Source: Bradysia coprophila
Taxonomy: Eukaryota > Arthropoda > Insecta > Diptera > Sciaridae
NCBI RefSeq assembly: GCF_014529535.1
Contig: NC_050738.1
Coordinates: 12,602,062-12,666,061 of the forward strand
DNA length: 64,000 bases
Reading direction: 5' to 3'
In this document: positions 23,801-35,627 of the stretch, in pieces
Layout: each line of letters opens with the position of its first letter
Position numbering within the stretch: position 1 is the stretch's first letter
The notes under the pieces: model-generated
Databases searched by the model: none
What the model was told of the DNA's origin: nothing
What the model saw: only the letters and a program-made list of their open reading frames with translations
Program-made: the position numbers and the translations under genes

Positions 23801-24567
23801 CGAGAAAATGCAAGCCCTATTTTGATTGCATAGGCCTCCGAATATTTGTTATGTTCACGCTAGAAGCTGTGCTAACTTATAAAACCGCATTAATCAGAGC
23901 TTGTTGTCTATTTATTAAGTCTTTATCGATGGTGATTATACCCGTGCGTAACAGCTTTGTAAATAAGTTCTAAGCGAAGATCCTGTCGTCGTTTTCGGAG
24001 TCTTATTCAATTACCAGGCCTGTTTCATTTCAAATGAATATTTTGGTGCTAATACGATATTGCATTAGTTTTCTAAACTCAATTTTGTAAAATTGGCATA
24101 CGAAAATAGGATCCCTCGCGAGCAAACACAAAGCAACTAACGTTCATCTACTTACCTGACTTACCTCATTGAATGTACCGAGTCCACTACCGTTGGGATT
24201 AGTTCATTAGTTGGGATTAGTTAGCTTTATTCTCCGAGTCCACAGTTCAGTTGAACATAAATTAAAGTCAGTGCATACTGCACCACAGCAATAATTTCAA
24301 TCAAATCAATATTATAATCACACTAATGTATCCTCTTCTAATATTACAATTAATTAATTTACTAGTGGTACTCCCCACAAAATACTTGTTTCCATAGGGT
24401 CTTAACTTCGTACGGAACTGCATTTGAATTGTTGTTTTGATTAGTGAGAACTGAACCTTCGGTTGAAGCTTCACATCGCAACAAGTGTCACTCGTCGAAT
24501 CAATTAATTTTATGTCAAACAAGTTTTGAAGTCGAGATCTTTAAATATTCACAGTTTTATTGCACAA
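20836..24567. other. Intergenic, no gene seen
   Basis: Upstream of the MADF gene and downstream of receptor A. Contents include a dispersed-repeat copy at about 22823-22920 and the foldback at 23026-23341. Open frames such as 21886-22293 and 24301-24522 are AT-rich, have no recognisable motif and are not supported as genes. Confidence 0.5.
23026..23341. repeat. Foldback element with about 130-bp arms
   Basis: AACCGTACTTTTCATGTTT at 23026 is matched by its complement ending at 23341. The arms stay alignable through TAAAATCCATTACA, AAAAATGAAAA and TCTCGTTTTCGTGTGTTTAT to GACCTCGGCT near the centre. Small open frames inside (22971-23204 on +, 23127-23357 on -) are mirror images of each other and are not genes. 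Confidence 0.9.
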
Positions 24568-26511
24568 TTAGCATGGAAACCAGTATGGTGTTCGGGTCTC
24601 TCTGAGTCCTGAGTGTATCTCATCATCTCCACTGTGGTCGTCGGATTTCCTCCATCCTTTTATGTATACCAAAATAATTTCGCAAATAAAACTCAACAGC
24701 GCCAGAGCACATCCATAGTAGAATAATTCGAAAATTTCTTGAATATTGCTGTAACTCAATGAAGACGGTGGCTGCTTATCAATTCGCTTCAATGAATTAG
24801 GATCAATGTATTTCGACATAATTCTGTCAATCAACCCAGCCGAATCAAAACTGAATAACAACTTATCAAATTCACTGTGTAAGTAGAAGTCTTTCGTGAA
24901 ATAAAAAGCAAACGAATTGAAGTTCAGGACTTCCTTGCAAATGCGAAACGTGAAATTTTTTCGATTCATTAAATTGTGGTACATTATTGGTCTCATAAAG
25001 TGAAACACAACACCTTTGAACGATGCATTCAATGTTTTGAAACAATATGGTAGAATATCTGAGTCGATAATTGTCTCGTACCTGTATGGAATAAAAGTCA
25101 AGACCTAATCGAACAAAAATATTAATTTTATAAGTTTAACCAACCTGGACATGTTTATAATATTGGGTCCTTGAAAATTAGCTGCCAGAGTACGAAAAAT
25201 GTAAAATGTGAACTTATGTTCATTATACGCATCGACGGTCTTCAACTCGACTGTTCGCAGGTCTCGTTTTAATATGTCAAAAACTCGACCCTGATACAAG
25301 CTTCTCATAATCAATGTGAAAATCAAAAATTTCACGAGCAAAAATCGTGGAAAGTTACTTCGTGGTAAAACTTGCTGTGTTCCGCCAAGAAAAATATTCC
25401 ACACGTTCAGCATGCTGCCCTTTACGTTCTTACCAATCACGTAATTATGAAATGCTTTTGGGGTGAATTGCAAAGCCTTTATAACGCAACATGCCAGCAA
25501 CACCACCACACCAATTGAAATCCACGAAGCGGAGGTGAACGGGAGCAATACCCTTTCCATTGGATCAATTAGATATGGTGGTGGTACAACAAGAACTAGC
25601 GTATCAAAGTATACAGTTCGGGTGGCACTCATAACTTCCATTCTATCTTCTTGTAATGTGGTGACCATTGCATCAACCTCATTATCCATCACTCTCTTCA
25701 CCAATGCCGTTGCAGTCTTATTTTTAAAAACTACTCCCGTATCTTCTACATATTCTATGAAATTTGCTGTGAAGTTCAAAACGTCGCCAAACATAGTCCC
25801 GACATCAATAGTCACTCCAGTTAACTTTTTCACGCCATTCTCGGTCTTTATAATAAAGCGAGGATAGCTTATATACCCTCCAAAGCGTAACGGACAGCGG
25901 TTCATTTGCTTAAACTTTTTCGGAAAGAACAAATTTGTCGTCCAATTCGCTGATATTTTACTGAATTGATTTATCTGAACACTTTTGGTATTGTTACAAG
26001 ATCCATTGGTGAACGGCATGTACGTGAACATCGACACTAAATTCGACGAATCCTCCTTCGTAGCCAGCACATTGACATTGTAGACATAAAGTTTCCAGAA
26101 TTTGGAAAAGATTTCTTCCATTTCTTGTTCGTCAGTTGGATCATAGACAATTATGAAATGACCGCCGCGCGAAAATTCTTCCGATCGGATTACATTGAAA
26201 AAACTATCGAATTCCGTACGACTTTCTAAATGCAAAATTGTAACGTCAATTTTTCGTTTCTCAGAAATCGAAATGTTTTGGAAATCATTCACCACTATCG
26301 TAATATTAAGTTCATGTGACTGTACAAATTGGTTAAGAATTTCGCTGTTTAAATTACTGAAATACACTGTCGAACTACCACTTTCTTCAATCAGTTTCGA
26401 AATCATTTTTGTTGCGACCGAATTTATCATCGGAAAATTATTGTCTTCGTTCAGAAGGAATGACATTGAAATCACTAGTAGATGAGTAAGCCACAGAATT
26501 CTAAGAAACAT
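24568..26511 (-). CDS. Divergent ionotropic receptor, copy A
   Basis: Two exons, 26511-25145 and 25081-24568 (63-bp intron, in phase), encode 626 residues with an ATG start. An N-terminal signal peptide (about 1-20) precedes a variable amino-terminal region, then the S1 ligand-binding half (NRCPLRFGGYISYPRF, about 204-219; GVTIDVGTMFGDVLNF). M1 lies at about 329-347, the pore loop (NVWNIFLGGTQQVLPRS) at about 369-385, M3 with the family signature (FLLVKFLIFTLIMRSLYQG) at about 390-408, then S2, and M4 (FYYGCALALLSFICEIIL) near the end. Insect ionotropic receptors are ligand-gated cation channels of chemosensory neurons. Subfamily and ligand cannot be stated. Unlike B-D, the tail continues some 30 residues past M4 and ends YWFPC. 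Confidence 0.92.
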
Positions 26512-28169
26512 TTCGAGGCTAATGCTGAACTGAATAGAAAATCAATTTAAACGGTTGGGCGACAGAATCGCTTTAATTCTAAAATAGAAATGAACGGCTG
26601 TAATTTTCCTATAATTTAGGAACTTATTTTTCGGCATCGTCCGTTGCGATGTGTAGGTGATTTGACAAATAATATCAGTTATGTTGACTATGAAGTCTCA
26701 TGACACTTGCATTAGCTACCCATGAGCTTCTGCATTCCATCGAGCACTTCCGTTATCATATTTTAACCGGAGAACAAAAGTAATATAACTACTAGTTACT
26801 ACAGAAAAAGATCGTATCCGAAGTGAATACAATTGACATTTTATCAGCTATAATTGGAGTTCGGTACACATAATGCTCATAATAATATATAAATTAGAAA
26901 ATAATTACAAAATCTATAACTAGTATCAAACAATAACTCATTCGTTCTATTGACGGACATTGTTCAGAAGTTTTGGTGAGGGGAAACCGGCTCGGGTAAA
27001 TGCTGTCATATGCTCAAGCAGGGCTCATTTTTCAAAAACACATTTCTCAAGTTTCGTCAATTTCGTTACAGAAACTTTTTAGAAAATTCAGAGATCTTAA
27101 GGCGGATACACATTAGGCTTTACTTTCGACGTATTCCCAACAATTTTGCACCAAAAAATACCAATGAAAGTGTAAAACAGGTATTGTCTATTATCCGCCC
27201 GGAGGACATAAAAATTTGATTTTCGTACTTAAACGCACTCATTTTCATATTATTTTGACATAAAATGTGAGTGCGTTTAAGACGAATTCGCCGATCGACC
27301 ATACCTGTTCTAGACTTTCATTGAAAAATACGACGACATTGAAATGATACGATAGATAGATGTGTATAACACATGACGCACAAGATACCAAAGCCGAAGA
27401 ATATATGAAAACAATTGACATGAGAATCGACAAAATATTCTGAATATTCAGAATTCTCGATTCTGCATATTTCGCATGAAATGAGAATACGATTTTCGCT
27501 CTTTCGTTAAATATTGCGAAATATTGTATTCTCAACTGACACTAGATGGTAATGTGTATCCGCCTTTAGAAAACCTTTCTTGAAAAATTTGCCCTGGAAC
27601 TGAGTAAGAGGAATTCGCAAAATGGCCAATTCTTTTGAATATATCAAGTACCAGTGTTAATTGACGGGTGGATTGCAATCGTTGGCACATGATTTTCCGG
27701 AGTCATTAACCACTTGGTTTCGGGTTAACGACTTCATTCAAATAATTTTTAAAGACTTTAATTGCTTATTGCGATGCAATTGATCGCATAGAATTTTTTT
27801 TCCTTTGTGACTATGAGAATTGATAGGGCCCCCATCCCCATGGACGAAGTGAAAATGTTGTGTAAAATATCTGAAGGAAAACGCAATCTACTTCTTTGTA
27901 TGTGAATCATTACATTAGGCCCTGAATCCAATACGTCTACTCATACAGTTATTTTAGCTATGAACAATAAAAAGTAACAGAATGCTTTAAGGGTCAGTGG
28001 TCGTTTGACCTGGCCTATACGATATCAACGGCTAGTTTTTGAATTTTCTTCTGCTTCTCCATATTCCAAAATGAGACTATATCGATGAGTCCTATAGGTT
28101 TCGTGATGTCCTAGGTCTCGCAGAAATGGTTGTTTTGTAAAACCGCTGTCACGGACATCAACCGGTCAT
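26512..28169. other. Spacer between receptors A and B
   Basis: The flanks 26540-27000 and 27640-27800 are homologous to the spacer above copy B (about 30040-30720): both contain GCATCGTCCGTT, AAGTCTCATGACAC, a GGGGAAACCGGCTC-like block and TCGGTTTCGGGTTAACGA-like text. This shows the duplicated unit includes non-coding DNA. The A-B spacer carries an extra inverted-repeat insertion (27100-27565) that the other spacer lacks. Confidence 0.75.
27100..27565. mobile_element. Miniature inverted-repeat element with TTA target duplication (PIF/Harbinger-like)
   Basis: The 16-bp terminal inverted repeats AGGCGGATACACATTA and TAATGTGTATCCGCCT are flanked on both sides by TTA (27097-27099 and 27566-27568). 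A second inner palindrome centres on about 27253 (CTTAAACGCACTC...GAGTGCGTTTAAG). The 3-bp TWA-type duplication fits PIF/Harbinger transposases. At 466 bp with no transposase it is non-autonomous. Open frames inside (27245-27535, 27120-27302) are not considered genes. Confidence 0.9.
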
Positions 28170-29980
28170 TTATCCAAAATATCTCAAAAGAATTTCGCAA
28201 ATGAAACTCAGAAGCGCCAAAGCACATCCGTAGTAGAATAATTCTAAAATTCCTTCAATGTTACTGTAATTCAGCGCGGACGGTGGTTGCTTCTCAATTA
28301 AATTCAATAAATTGGGATCAATGTATTTCGACATAATTCTCGCAAGCAATCCCGCTCTATCAAAACGGTACAGCAGCGTATCAAATTCACTTTGTAAATA
28401 AAAATATTTCTTGAAGTAAAAGACAAACGAATTCATGCTCACAACTTCTTTGCAAATTCGGAACGTGAAATTATGTCGATTCATTAAATTGAGGTACATC
28501 ATTGGTCTCATATAGTAAATGACCACACCTTCGAAAGACGAATTCAGTGTCTTGAAACAATATTGTATAATTGCCGAATCACTAATCACCTCGTACCTAT
28601 CGACGCAAATGGAATAAAAATCAAGGTTTTTGGATGTATTCATTAAAGTAAAGATTTAACCGACCTGGACGTGTTCAGAATTTTTGTTCCTTGAAGATTA
28701 GCGGCTCTAGTACGAAAAATGTAAAACGTGAAGTTATGATCAATGTACTCATCGACTGTCTTCAACTCGACTGTTCGCAGATCTCGTTTTAATATGTCGA
28801 AAACTCGGCCCTGATACAAGCTTCTCATAATAAGCGAGAAAATCAAAAACTTAACCAGCAAAAATCGCGGAAAGTTGCCTCGCGGTAAGATTCGCTGAGT
28901 TCCACCAAGAAACACATTCCATACGTTTAACAAACTGCCTTTTACGTTTCTGCCGATCACATAATTGTGCACTGCCTCTGGGGTGAACTTCACAACTTTT
29001 ATAACACAACATGCTAACAATACCACCGAACCCACTGAAATCCACGAAGCAGATGTGAATGGAAGCAATACTTTACCCACTGGATCAATCTGAACTGGCG
29101 GCGGAACAACAAGAACAAGCTTATCAATGTATAACGGTCCCGTAGCACTCATAGCTAGCATTCGATCTGCTTGAATTGTGACGACAATTACGTCGACCTC
29201 ACTATTAATCACTCTACCCACCAGTCCTGTTGCAGTTTTATTTTCGTAAATTACTCCCACATTCTCTTCATATTCTATGAAAATTGCTGTGAAATTTAGT
29301 ACGTCGCCAAACATAGTCCCAACATCGAAAGTCACTCCACTAATTTTTTTCAGTCCATTTTCGGCCCTTACCATAAAGCGAGGATAGCTTACATAACATC
29401 CGAAGCGTAACGGACAGCGATTCATTTGCTTAAACTTTTCCGGAAAGAACACATTCGTCATCCAATTCGCTGATGTTTTGTTGTATTGATTTATCTGAAC
29501 ATGTTCGGTATTATTACACGATCCGTTGGCAAAAGGCATGTACGTAAACATCGACACTAAATTCGACGAGTTCTCCTTCGAAACCAGCACATTGACATTG
29601 TACACATAAAGTTTCCAGAATTTGGAAAAGATTTCTTCCATTTCCCGTTCGTCAGTGGTATCATAGAAAATTATGAAATGTCCGTCGTGAGAAAATACTT
29701 CCAATCGGATTACACTAACAAAACTATCGAATTCCGTACGACTTTCGAAATGCAAAACTGTTGACTTAATTTTTGATTTCTGGAAAGCCGAAATAGTTTG
29801 GAAATCATTCACCACTACTGTAATGTTAAGTTCATGCGACTGCACAAATTGGTTCAGAATTTCACTGTTTAAATTACTGAAATACACAGTCGAACTTCCA
29901 CTGGCCTCAATCAGTTTCGAAATCATTTTTGTTGCAACAATCGCTAGTAGACGAGTGAGCCACAGAATCTTAAGGAACAT
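28170..29980 (-). CDS. Divergent ionotropic receptor, copy B (shortened signal region)
   Basis: Exons 29980-28665 and 28596-28170 (68-bp intron) encode 580 residues. The architecture matches copy A: S1 block NRCPLRFGCYVSYPRF, M1, pore loop (NVWNVFLGGTQRILPRG), M3 (FLLVKFLIFSLIMRSLYQG) and M4. The real ATG is at 29980; the longer frame up to 30019 opens with TTG. Compared with A and C, 17 codons are missing right after MFLKILWLTRLLAI, so the hydrophobic signal runs directly into VATKMISK and the normal cleavage region is gone. The channel core is intact with no stop or frameshift. The receptor may still reach the membrane, may use an altered signal, or may be degenerating. Confidence 0.9.
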
Positions 29981-30848
29981 TTCCAGGCTAATTCTCAACA
30001 GAATGTGTAAGGAAATCAATGTAAATATGACTCTGCCACCCGCTTTTAATCTAACACAGAAATGAACGGCTATGATTTTTAGGCATCGTCCGTTACAAAA
30101 TGTCTGGGTGATTGGGAAATAATCAGTTATATTTATAATAAAGTCTCATGACACCGGCATTAACTATACATATCCATGAGCTTGTCCATTCCGTCGACCA
30201 TTTGCGTTATCCTCAACCCGAGAACAGTTAATTCTAAACAGCCTCGCTTCATCGAGGCTGTTTAGTTAATTCATATATAACTATAGAAAAAGATCTTATC
30301 CAAAGTGAATACAAATGACAAATTTTCAGCTTTAATTGGAGGTCGGTTACACATGATAATCACAATAATATGTAAATTAGATAATAATTACAAAATCTAT
30401 AACTAAGATCAAACATTAGCTCGTTCGTTCTGTTGACAAACTTGGGCATCGCTTAGTGGTTTCGGTGAGGGGGAACCGGCTCCGGTAAATGCGGTCATAG
30501 AATTCAGTAAACGAGTGAAGATCGAAAAAAATATTCTACTAAATGTTGGAAGTAAGTATTGCAAAATAGTGCAAATTGACTGGTAAATGTCTAAAGGATG
30601 CTAATCAAATGTCACAAGATTTTCCAGAGCCATTACCCCCTCGGTTTCGGGTTAACGATTTCACACAAATAGTTTTTTGAAAGCTTCGATTGTTCATGTT
30701 GATCGCATGGAATTGTTTAGTCTCTGTGAACTACGACAATGAACTGACGCAAATTGAAAATAAAAACAAAATTATCTAAGCTTAGATCTCGCAGATTTTT
30801 TTTTTTGAAGAAACCGTTGAAGTGCAAGGACACATTAGTTTGGCTTAT
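29981..30848. other. Spacer between receptors B and C
   Basis: Non-coding DNA homologous to parts of the A-B spacer. It lacks the 466-bp insertion found there. A small hairpin (AACAGCCTCG...CGAGGCTGTT) lies at about 30237-30263. No gene seen. Confidence 0.7.
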
Positions 30849-32710
30849 TTATCCCAAATATCTCAAAAGAATTTCGCAAATGAAACTCAGAAGCGCCAAA
30901 GCACATCCGTAGTAGAATAATTCTAAAATTCCTTCAATATTACTGTAATTCAGTGCTGGCGGTGGTTGATTCTCCATTCTTTTTAATAAATTGGGATCAA
31001 TGTATTTCGACATAATTCTCGCAAGCAATCCCGCTCTATCAAAACGGTACAGCAACGTATCAAATTCACTTTGTAAATAGAAATATTTCTTGAAGTAAAA
31101 TACAAAGGAATTCGTGCTCACAACTTCTTTGCAGATTCGGAATGTGAAATTATGTCGATTCATTAAATTGAGGTACATTACTGATCGCAAGTAGTAAAAA
31201 ACAACACCTTTGAAAGATGAATTGAGCGTCTCCAAACAATATTGTAGAACTGCTGAGTCACTAATCACCTCATACCTATCGACGGAAATGGAGAAAAAAA
31301 CAAAGTTTTTTTTTGTTGTATTCCAATAACAAATCGAACCAACCTGGACATGTTCAGAATTTTTGTTCCTTGAAAATTAGCCGCTCTAGTACGAAAAATG
31401 TAAAACGTGAAGTTATGGTCAATGTACTCATCGACTGTCTTCAACTCGACTGTTCGCAGATCCCGTTTTAATATGTCGAAAACTCGGCCCTGATACAAGC
31501 TTCTCATAATAAGTGAGAAAATCAAAAATTTCACCAACAAAAATCGCGGAAAGTTGCCTCGCGGTAGGATTCGCTGAGTTCCACCAAGAAACACATTCCA
31601 GACATTTAACATGCTGCCTTTTACATTTCTCCCGATCACATAATTATGGATTGCATTTGGGGTGAATTGCAAAACTTTTATAACACAACATGCCAACGAT
31701 ACCACTACACCTACTGAAATCCACGATGCAGAGGTGAATGGGAGCAATACTCTTCCTAATGGATCTATCTGAACTGATGGAGGTACAACAAGAACAAGAT
31801 TATCAATGTATAACGTTATAGTACCACTCATAGCTTCCATTCGATCTGCTTGCATTGCGACGACTATCACTTCAACCTCATTGTCAATCACTTTCCCCAC
31901 CAATCCTGTTGCAGTTTTATTTTCGTAAATTACTCCAGCATTTTCTTCATATTCTATGAAAATTGCTGTGAAGTTTAGTATGTCACCCAACATAGTCCCA
32001 ACATCGAAAGTCACTCCACTAATTTTTTTTAGTCCATCCTCCGTCTTTACAATAAAGCGAGGATAGCTCTGAAAGCATCCGAAGCGTAACGGACAGCGGT
32101 TCATTTGCTTAAACTTTTTTGGAAAGAACACATTCGTCGTCCAATTCGCTGATCTTTTACTGAATTGATTAATTTGAACACTTTTGGTATTGTTACAAGA
32201 TCCATTGGCGAACGGCATGTAGGTGAACATAGTCACTAAATTCGACGAATTGTCCTTCGTAACCAGCACATTTACATTGTAAATGATAATTTTCCAGAAT
32301 TTAAAAAATATTTCTTCTATTTCTCGTTGGTCAGCTTTGTCATACAAAATTATGAAATGTCCGGTATACGAAAAAACATCCGATCGGATTGCGTTGAAAA
32401 ATCTATTGAATTCCGTAAGACTTTTTAAGTGCAAAATAGTTGCTCTAATTCTTGGTCCTTGACCAACCGAAATGGTATGGAGATCATTCACTACTACCGT
32501 AATGTTAAGTTCATGCAATTGCACAAATTGGTTAAGAATTTCACTGTTTAAATTACTGAAATATAAAGTCTTCCTACCACTTGCTTCAATCAGTTTCGAA
32601 ATCATTTTTGTTGCGACAGAATATCTCACCGGATTGTTAATGTCTTCGTTCAAAAAGAATGAAATTGAAATTACTAGTAGACGTGTGAACAACAGAATTC
32701 TAAGGAACAT
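30849..32710 (-). CDS. Divergent ionotropic receptor, copy C
   Basis: Exons 32710-31344 and 31275-30849 (68-bp intron) encode 597 residues. The ATG at 32710 gives MFLRILLFTRLLVIS, a normal signal peptide; the frame above it opens only with GTG. S1 (NRCPLRFGCFQSYPRF; GVTFDVGTMLGDILNF), M1, pore loop, M3 and M4 are present and intact. The second exon is nearly identical in nucleotide sequence to that of copy B. It ends ICEILLRYLG, without the long tail of copy A. Confidence 0.92.
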
Positions 32711-33771
32711 TACGAGGCTAATGCTGAACTGAATGTGTGAGGAAATTAATGTAAATGATTCTGTCACCCTCTTCGTCCATATATTGGCAGTGGGCTGGTT
32801 TAAATGCCCATTTAGTTATATTGCGCCGACATTAATTAGCCATGAATTGCTGCAATCATATTTTTTGAGCTCTTTTGGTATTGATTTATATCAAGGTGAA
32901 TAGTAAATTCAATGGAAGTGCTATCAGCTTTATCTTGGGGTATGTATAATACTCACATAATATGCAATAAATTAGTGACCGTCGTATATACAGATCTCGA
33001 CCAAGATTATATTAGTGACACGTGCGGCCTGTTGAGAAACTAGGTCATCATTTTCGTTTAAACTTTGTCAAAAATATGCGAGCCACAGCTGGTTTTCCTT
33101 TAGTTGGAGACTACATCCGACATTTATCGTTTTTTACCCATCACACCACATAAATATAACAGCACAATACTAATTAGAAGCACATCGCGAATCTGTGGGA
33201 AAGAATCATAAAACTAACTGACGTATTTCTGGCCAAGACATTCTTTAAATCGATTTTTCACCATGAAGCCATGATGGCTCATTTTTGGTTAAATGGGAAA
33301 AAATTTAGATCTGGTTGTGGTCTACATTTTTCTCCATTTGACCAAAAATGAGCCATCACGGCTTCATAGTGAAAAATCGATTTAAAGAATGTCTTGGCCA
33401 GAAATGCGTCAGTTATGATTCTGTGTTCATCTTTGGGTGAAAGGGTTGGAAGCTGAAAGACTACATAATTTCCTTCGAAGATAAACAAATTAACCCACAG
33501 AAATGTAAGGACCACAAAGCAAAGCAACAAAATAAAAAAATAAAATTTGGCTATTACCATCACTCTCAGCATTAAGACTAAATTCGCGAAAAATTGGACC
33601 AGCTTTTGAGGGTTATATATCCAATTTAAATGAGCTACATACTGCTACATATGTTGGATTGTCTGAGTTTTTTTTTAGATAAACTTTTGTTTTAAAACTC
33701 TTTTGTGTTAACGCTAGAGAGTTGTTCGAGTACCTTTGCACGGGTTGCCATCAAGAAGAATACTTGTTAAT
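32711..33771. other. Spacer between receptors C and D
   Basis: Only the part near the start of copy C resembles the other spacers. The foldback element at 33202-33422 fills the middle. No gene seen; the 97-codon frame at 33279-33572 is partly made of the foldback arm. Confidence 0.65.
33202..33422. repeat. Foldback element in the receptor cluster
   Basis: The arms of about 95 bp are highly similar: AGAATCATAA...TGACGTATTTCTGGCCAAGA on the left pairs with TCTTGGCCAGAAATGCGTCA...ATGATTCT on the right, through ATCGATTTTTCAC and TGAGCCAT. The loop is about 30 bp. Structure only, no coding capacity. Confidence 0.92.
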
Positions 33772-35627
33772 TTATCGTAAATATCCCAAAAAAATCTCGA
33801 AAATAAAACTGAGAAGCGCTAGAGCACATCCATAGTAGAATAGCTCGAAAATTCCTTCAATATTACTGTAATTCAGTGCGGATGGTGGTTGCTTCTCAAT
33901 CCCTTTCAATAAACTAGGATCAATATACTTAGACATAATTCTCCCAAGCAATCCAGCCCTATCAAAACGGTACAGCAACGTATCAAATTCAGCTTGTAAA
34001 TAGAAATGTTTCGTAAAGTAAAAGACAAACGAATTCACGCTCACAACTTCTTTGCAAATTCGGAATGTGAAATTATGTCGATTCATTAAATTGAGGTACA
34101 TCATTGGCCTCATGTAGTAAAACACCGCACCTTTGAAAGACGAATTCAGTGTCTTGAAACAATATTCTAGAATAGCCGCATCACTAATCACCTCGTACCT
34201 ATCGATGGAAATGGAATAAAAATCAAGGTTTTTGGATGTATTCATTAAAGTAAAGATTTAACCGACCTGGACGTGTTCAGAATTTTTGTTCCTTGAAGAT
34301 TAGCGGCTCTAGTTCGAAAAATGTAAAATGTGAAGTTATGTTTAATATACTCATCGACTGTCTCTAACTCGACTGTTCGCACATCTCGTTTTAATATGTC
34401 GAAAACTCGGCCCTGATACAAACTTCTCATAATAAGTGAGAAAATCAAAAACTTAACCAGCAAAAATCGCGGAAAGGTGCTTCGCGGCAATATTCGCTGG
34501 GTTCCACCAAGGAAAACATTCCAGACATTTAACATGCTACCTTTTACGTTTCTGCCGATCACATAATTGTGCACTGGCTCTGGGGCAAACTGCAAAACTT
34601 TTATGATGCAACATGCTAATAATACCACCATACCCACTGAAATCCACGAAGTCGATGTAAATGGGAGCAAAACTCTTCCTAATGGATCAATCTGAACTGC
34701 TGGAGGTACAACGAGAACAAGGTTATCAATGTATAACGTCCCAGTAGCACTCATAGCTTCCATTCGATCTGCTTGAATTGTGACGACGATAACATCAACC
34801 TCGCTATCAATTACTCTACCCACCAGTCCTGTTGCAGTGTTATTTTCGTAAATTACTCCCACATTCTCTTCATATTCTATGAAAATTGCTGTGAAATTTA
34901 GTATGTCACCAAACATAGTCCCAACATCGAAAGTCACTCCACTAATTTTTTTTAGTCCATTCTCGGTTCTAACAATAAAGCGAGGATAGCTTAAATAGCC
35001 TCCAACGCGTAACGGACAGCGGTTCATTTGCTTAAACTTTTTCGGAAAGAACACATTCGTGGTCCAATTCGCTGATATTTTACTGAATTGATTTATCCGA
35101 ACACTTTTTGTATTGTTACAAGATCCATTGGCGAAGGGCATGTACGTGAACATTGTCACTAAATTCGTCGAGTTGTCCTTCGTAACCAGCAAATTGACAT
35201 TGTACACATAAAGTTTCCAGAATTTGGAAAAAATTTCTTCCATTTCCCGTTCGTCAGTTGTATCATAGAAAATTATGAAGTGTCCGTCGCGAGAAAATAC
35301 TTCCGATCGGATTAGAATGAAAAAACTATTGAACTCCGTACGACTTTCTAAATGCAAAATCGTTGCCTGAATTTTTGATTTCTGGAAAGCCGAAATAATT
35401 TGGAAATCATTCACCACTACCGTAATGTTAAGTTCATGCGACTGCACAAATTGGTTCAGAATTTCACTTTTCAAATTACTGAAATTCACAGTCTTTCTAC
35501 CACTTTCCTCAATCAGTTTCGAAACCATTTTTGTTGCGACAGAATCTCTCGCCGGAAAATTAATGTCTTCGTTCATTAATATTGACATCACTAGCAGATT
35601 AGTAAGCAACAGAATTCTAACGAACAT
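33772..35627 (-). CDS. Divergent ionotropic receptor, copy D
   Basis: Exons 35627-34267 and 34198-33772 (68-bp intron) encode 595 residues, starting at the ATG of MFVRILLLTNLLVMS; the extension to 35696 opens with TTG. The signal peptide is two residues shorter than in A and C. S1 (NRCPLRVGGYLSYPRF), M1, pore loop (NVWNVFLGGTQRILPRS), M3 and M4 are intact. The intron is nearly identical in sequence to that of copy B. Farthest upstream member of the array. Confidence 0.92.

Noticed and set aside
24301..24522. 73-codon minus-strand frame downstream of receptor A
   Set aside because: No recognisable domain and no equivalent downstream of copies B-D. It could be 3' UTR.
32708..32767. Extended N-termini for receptors B, C and D (starts at 30019, 32767, 35696)
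   Set aside because: The extensions open with TTG or GTG. The ATG codons at 29980, 32710 and 35627 align with the start of copy A and begin the signal peptide.
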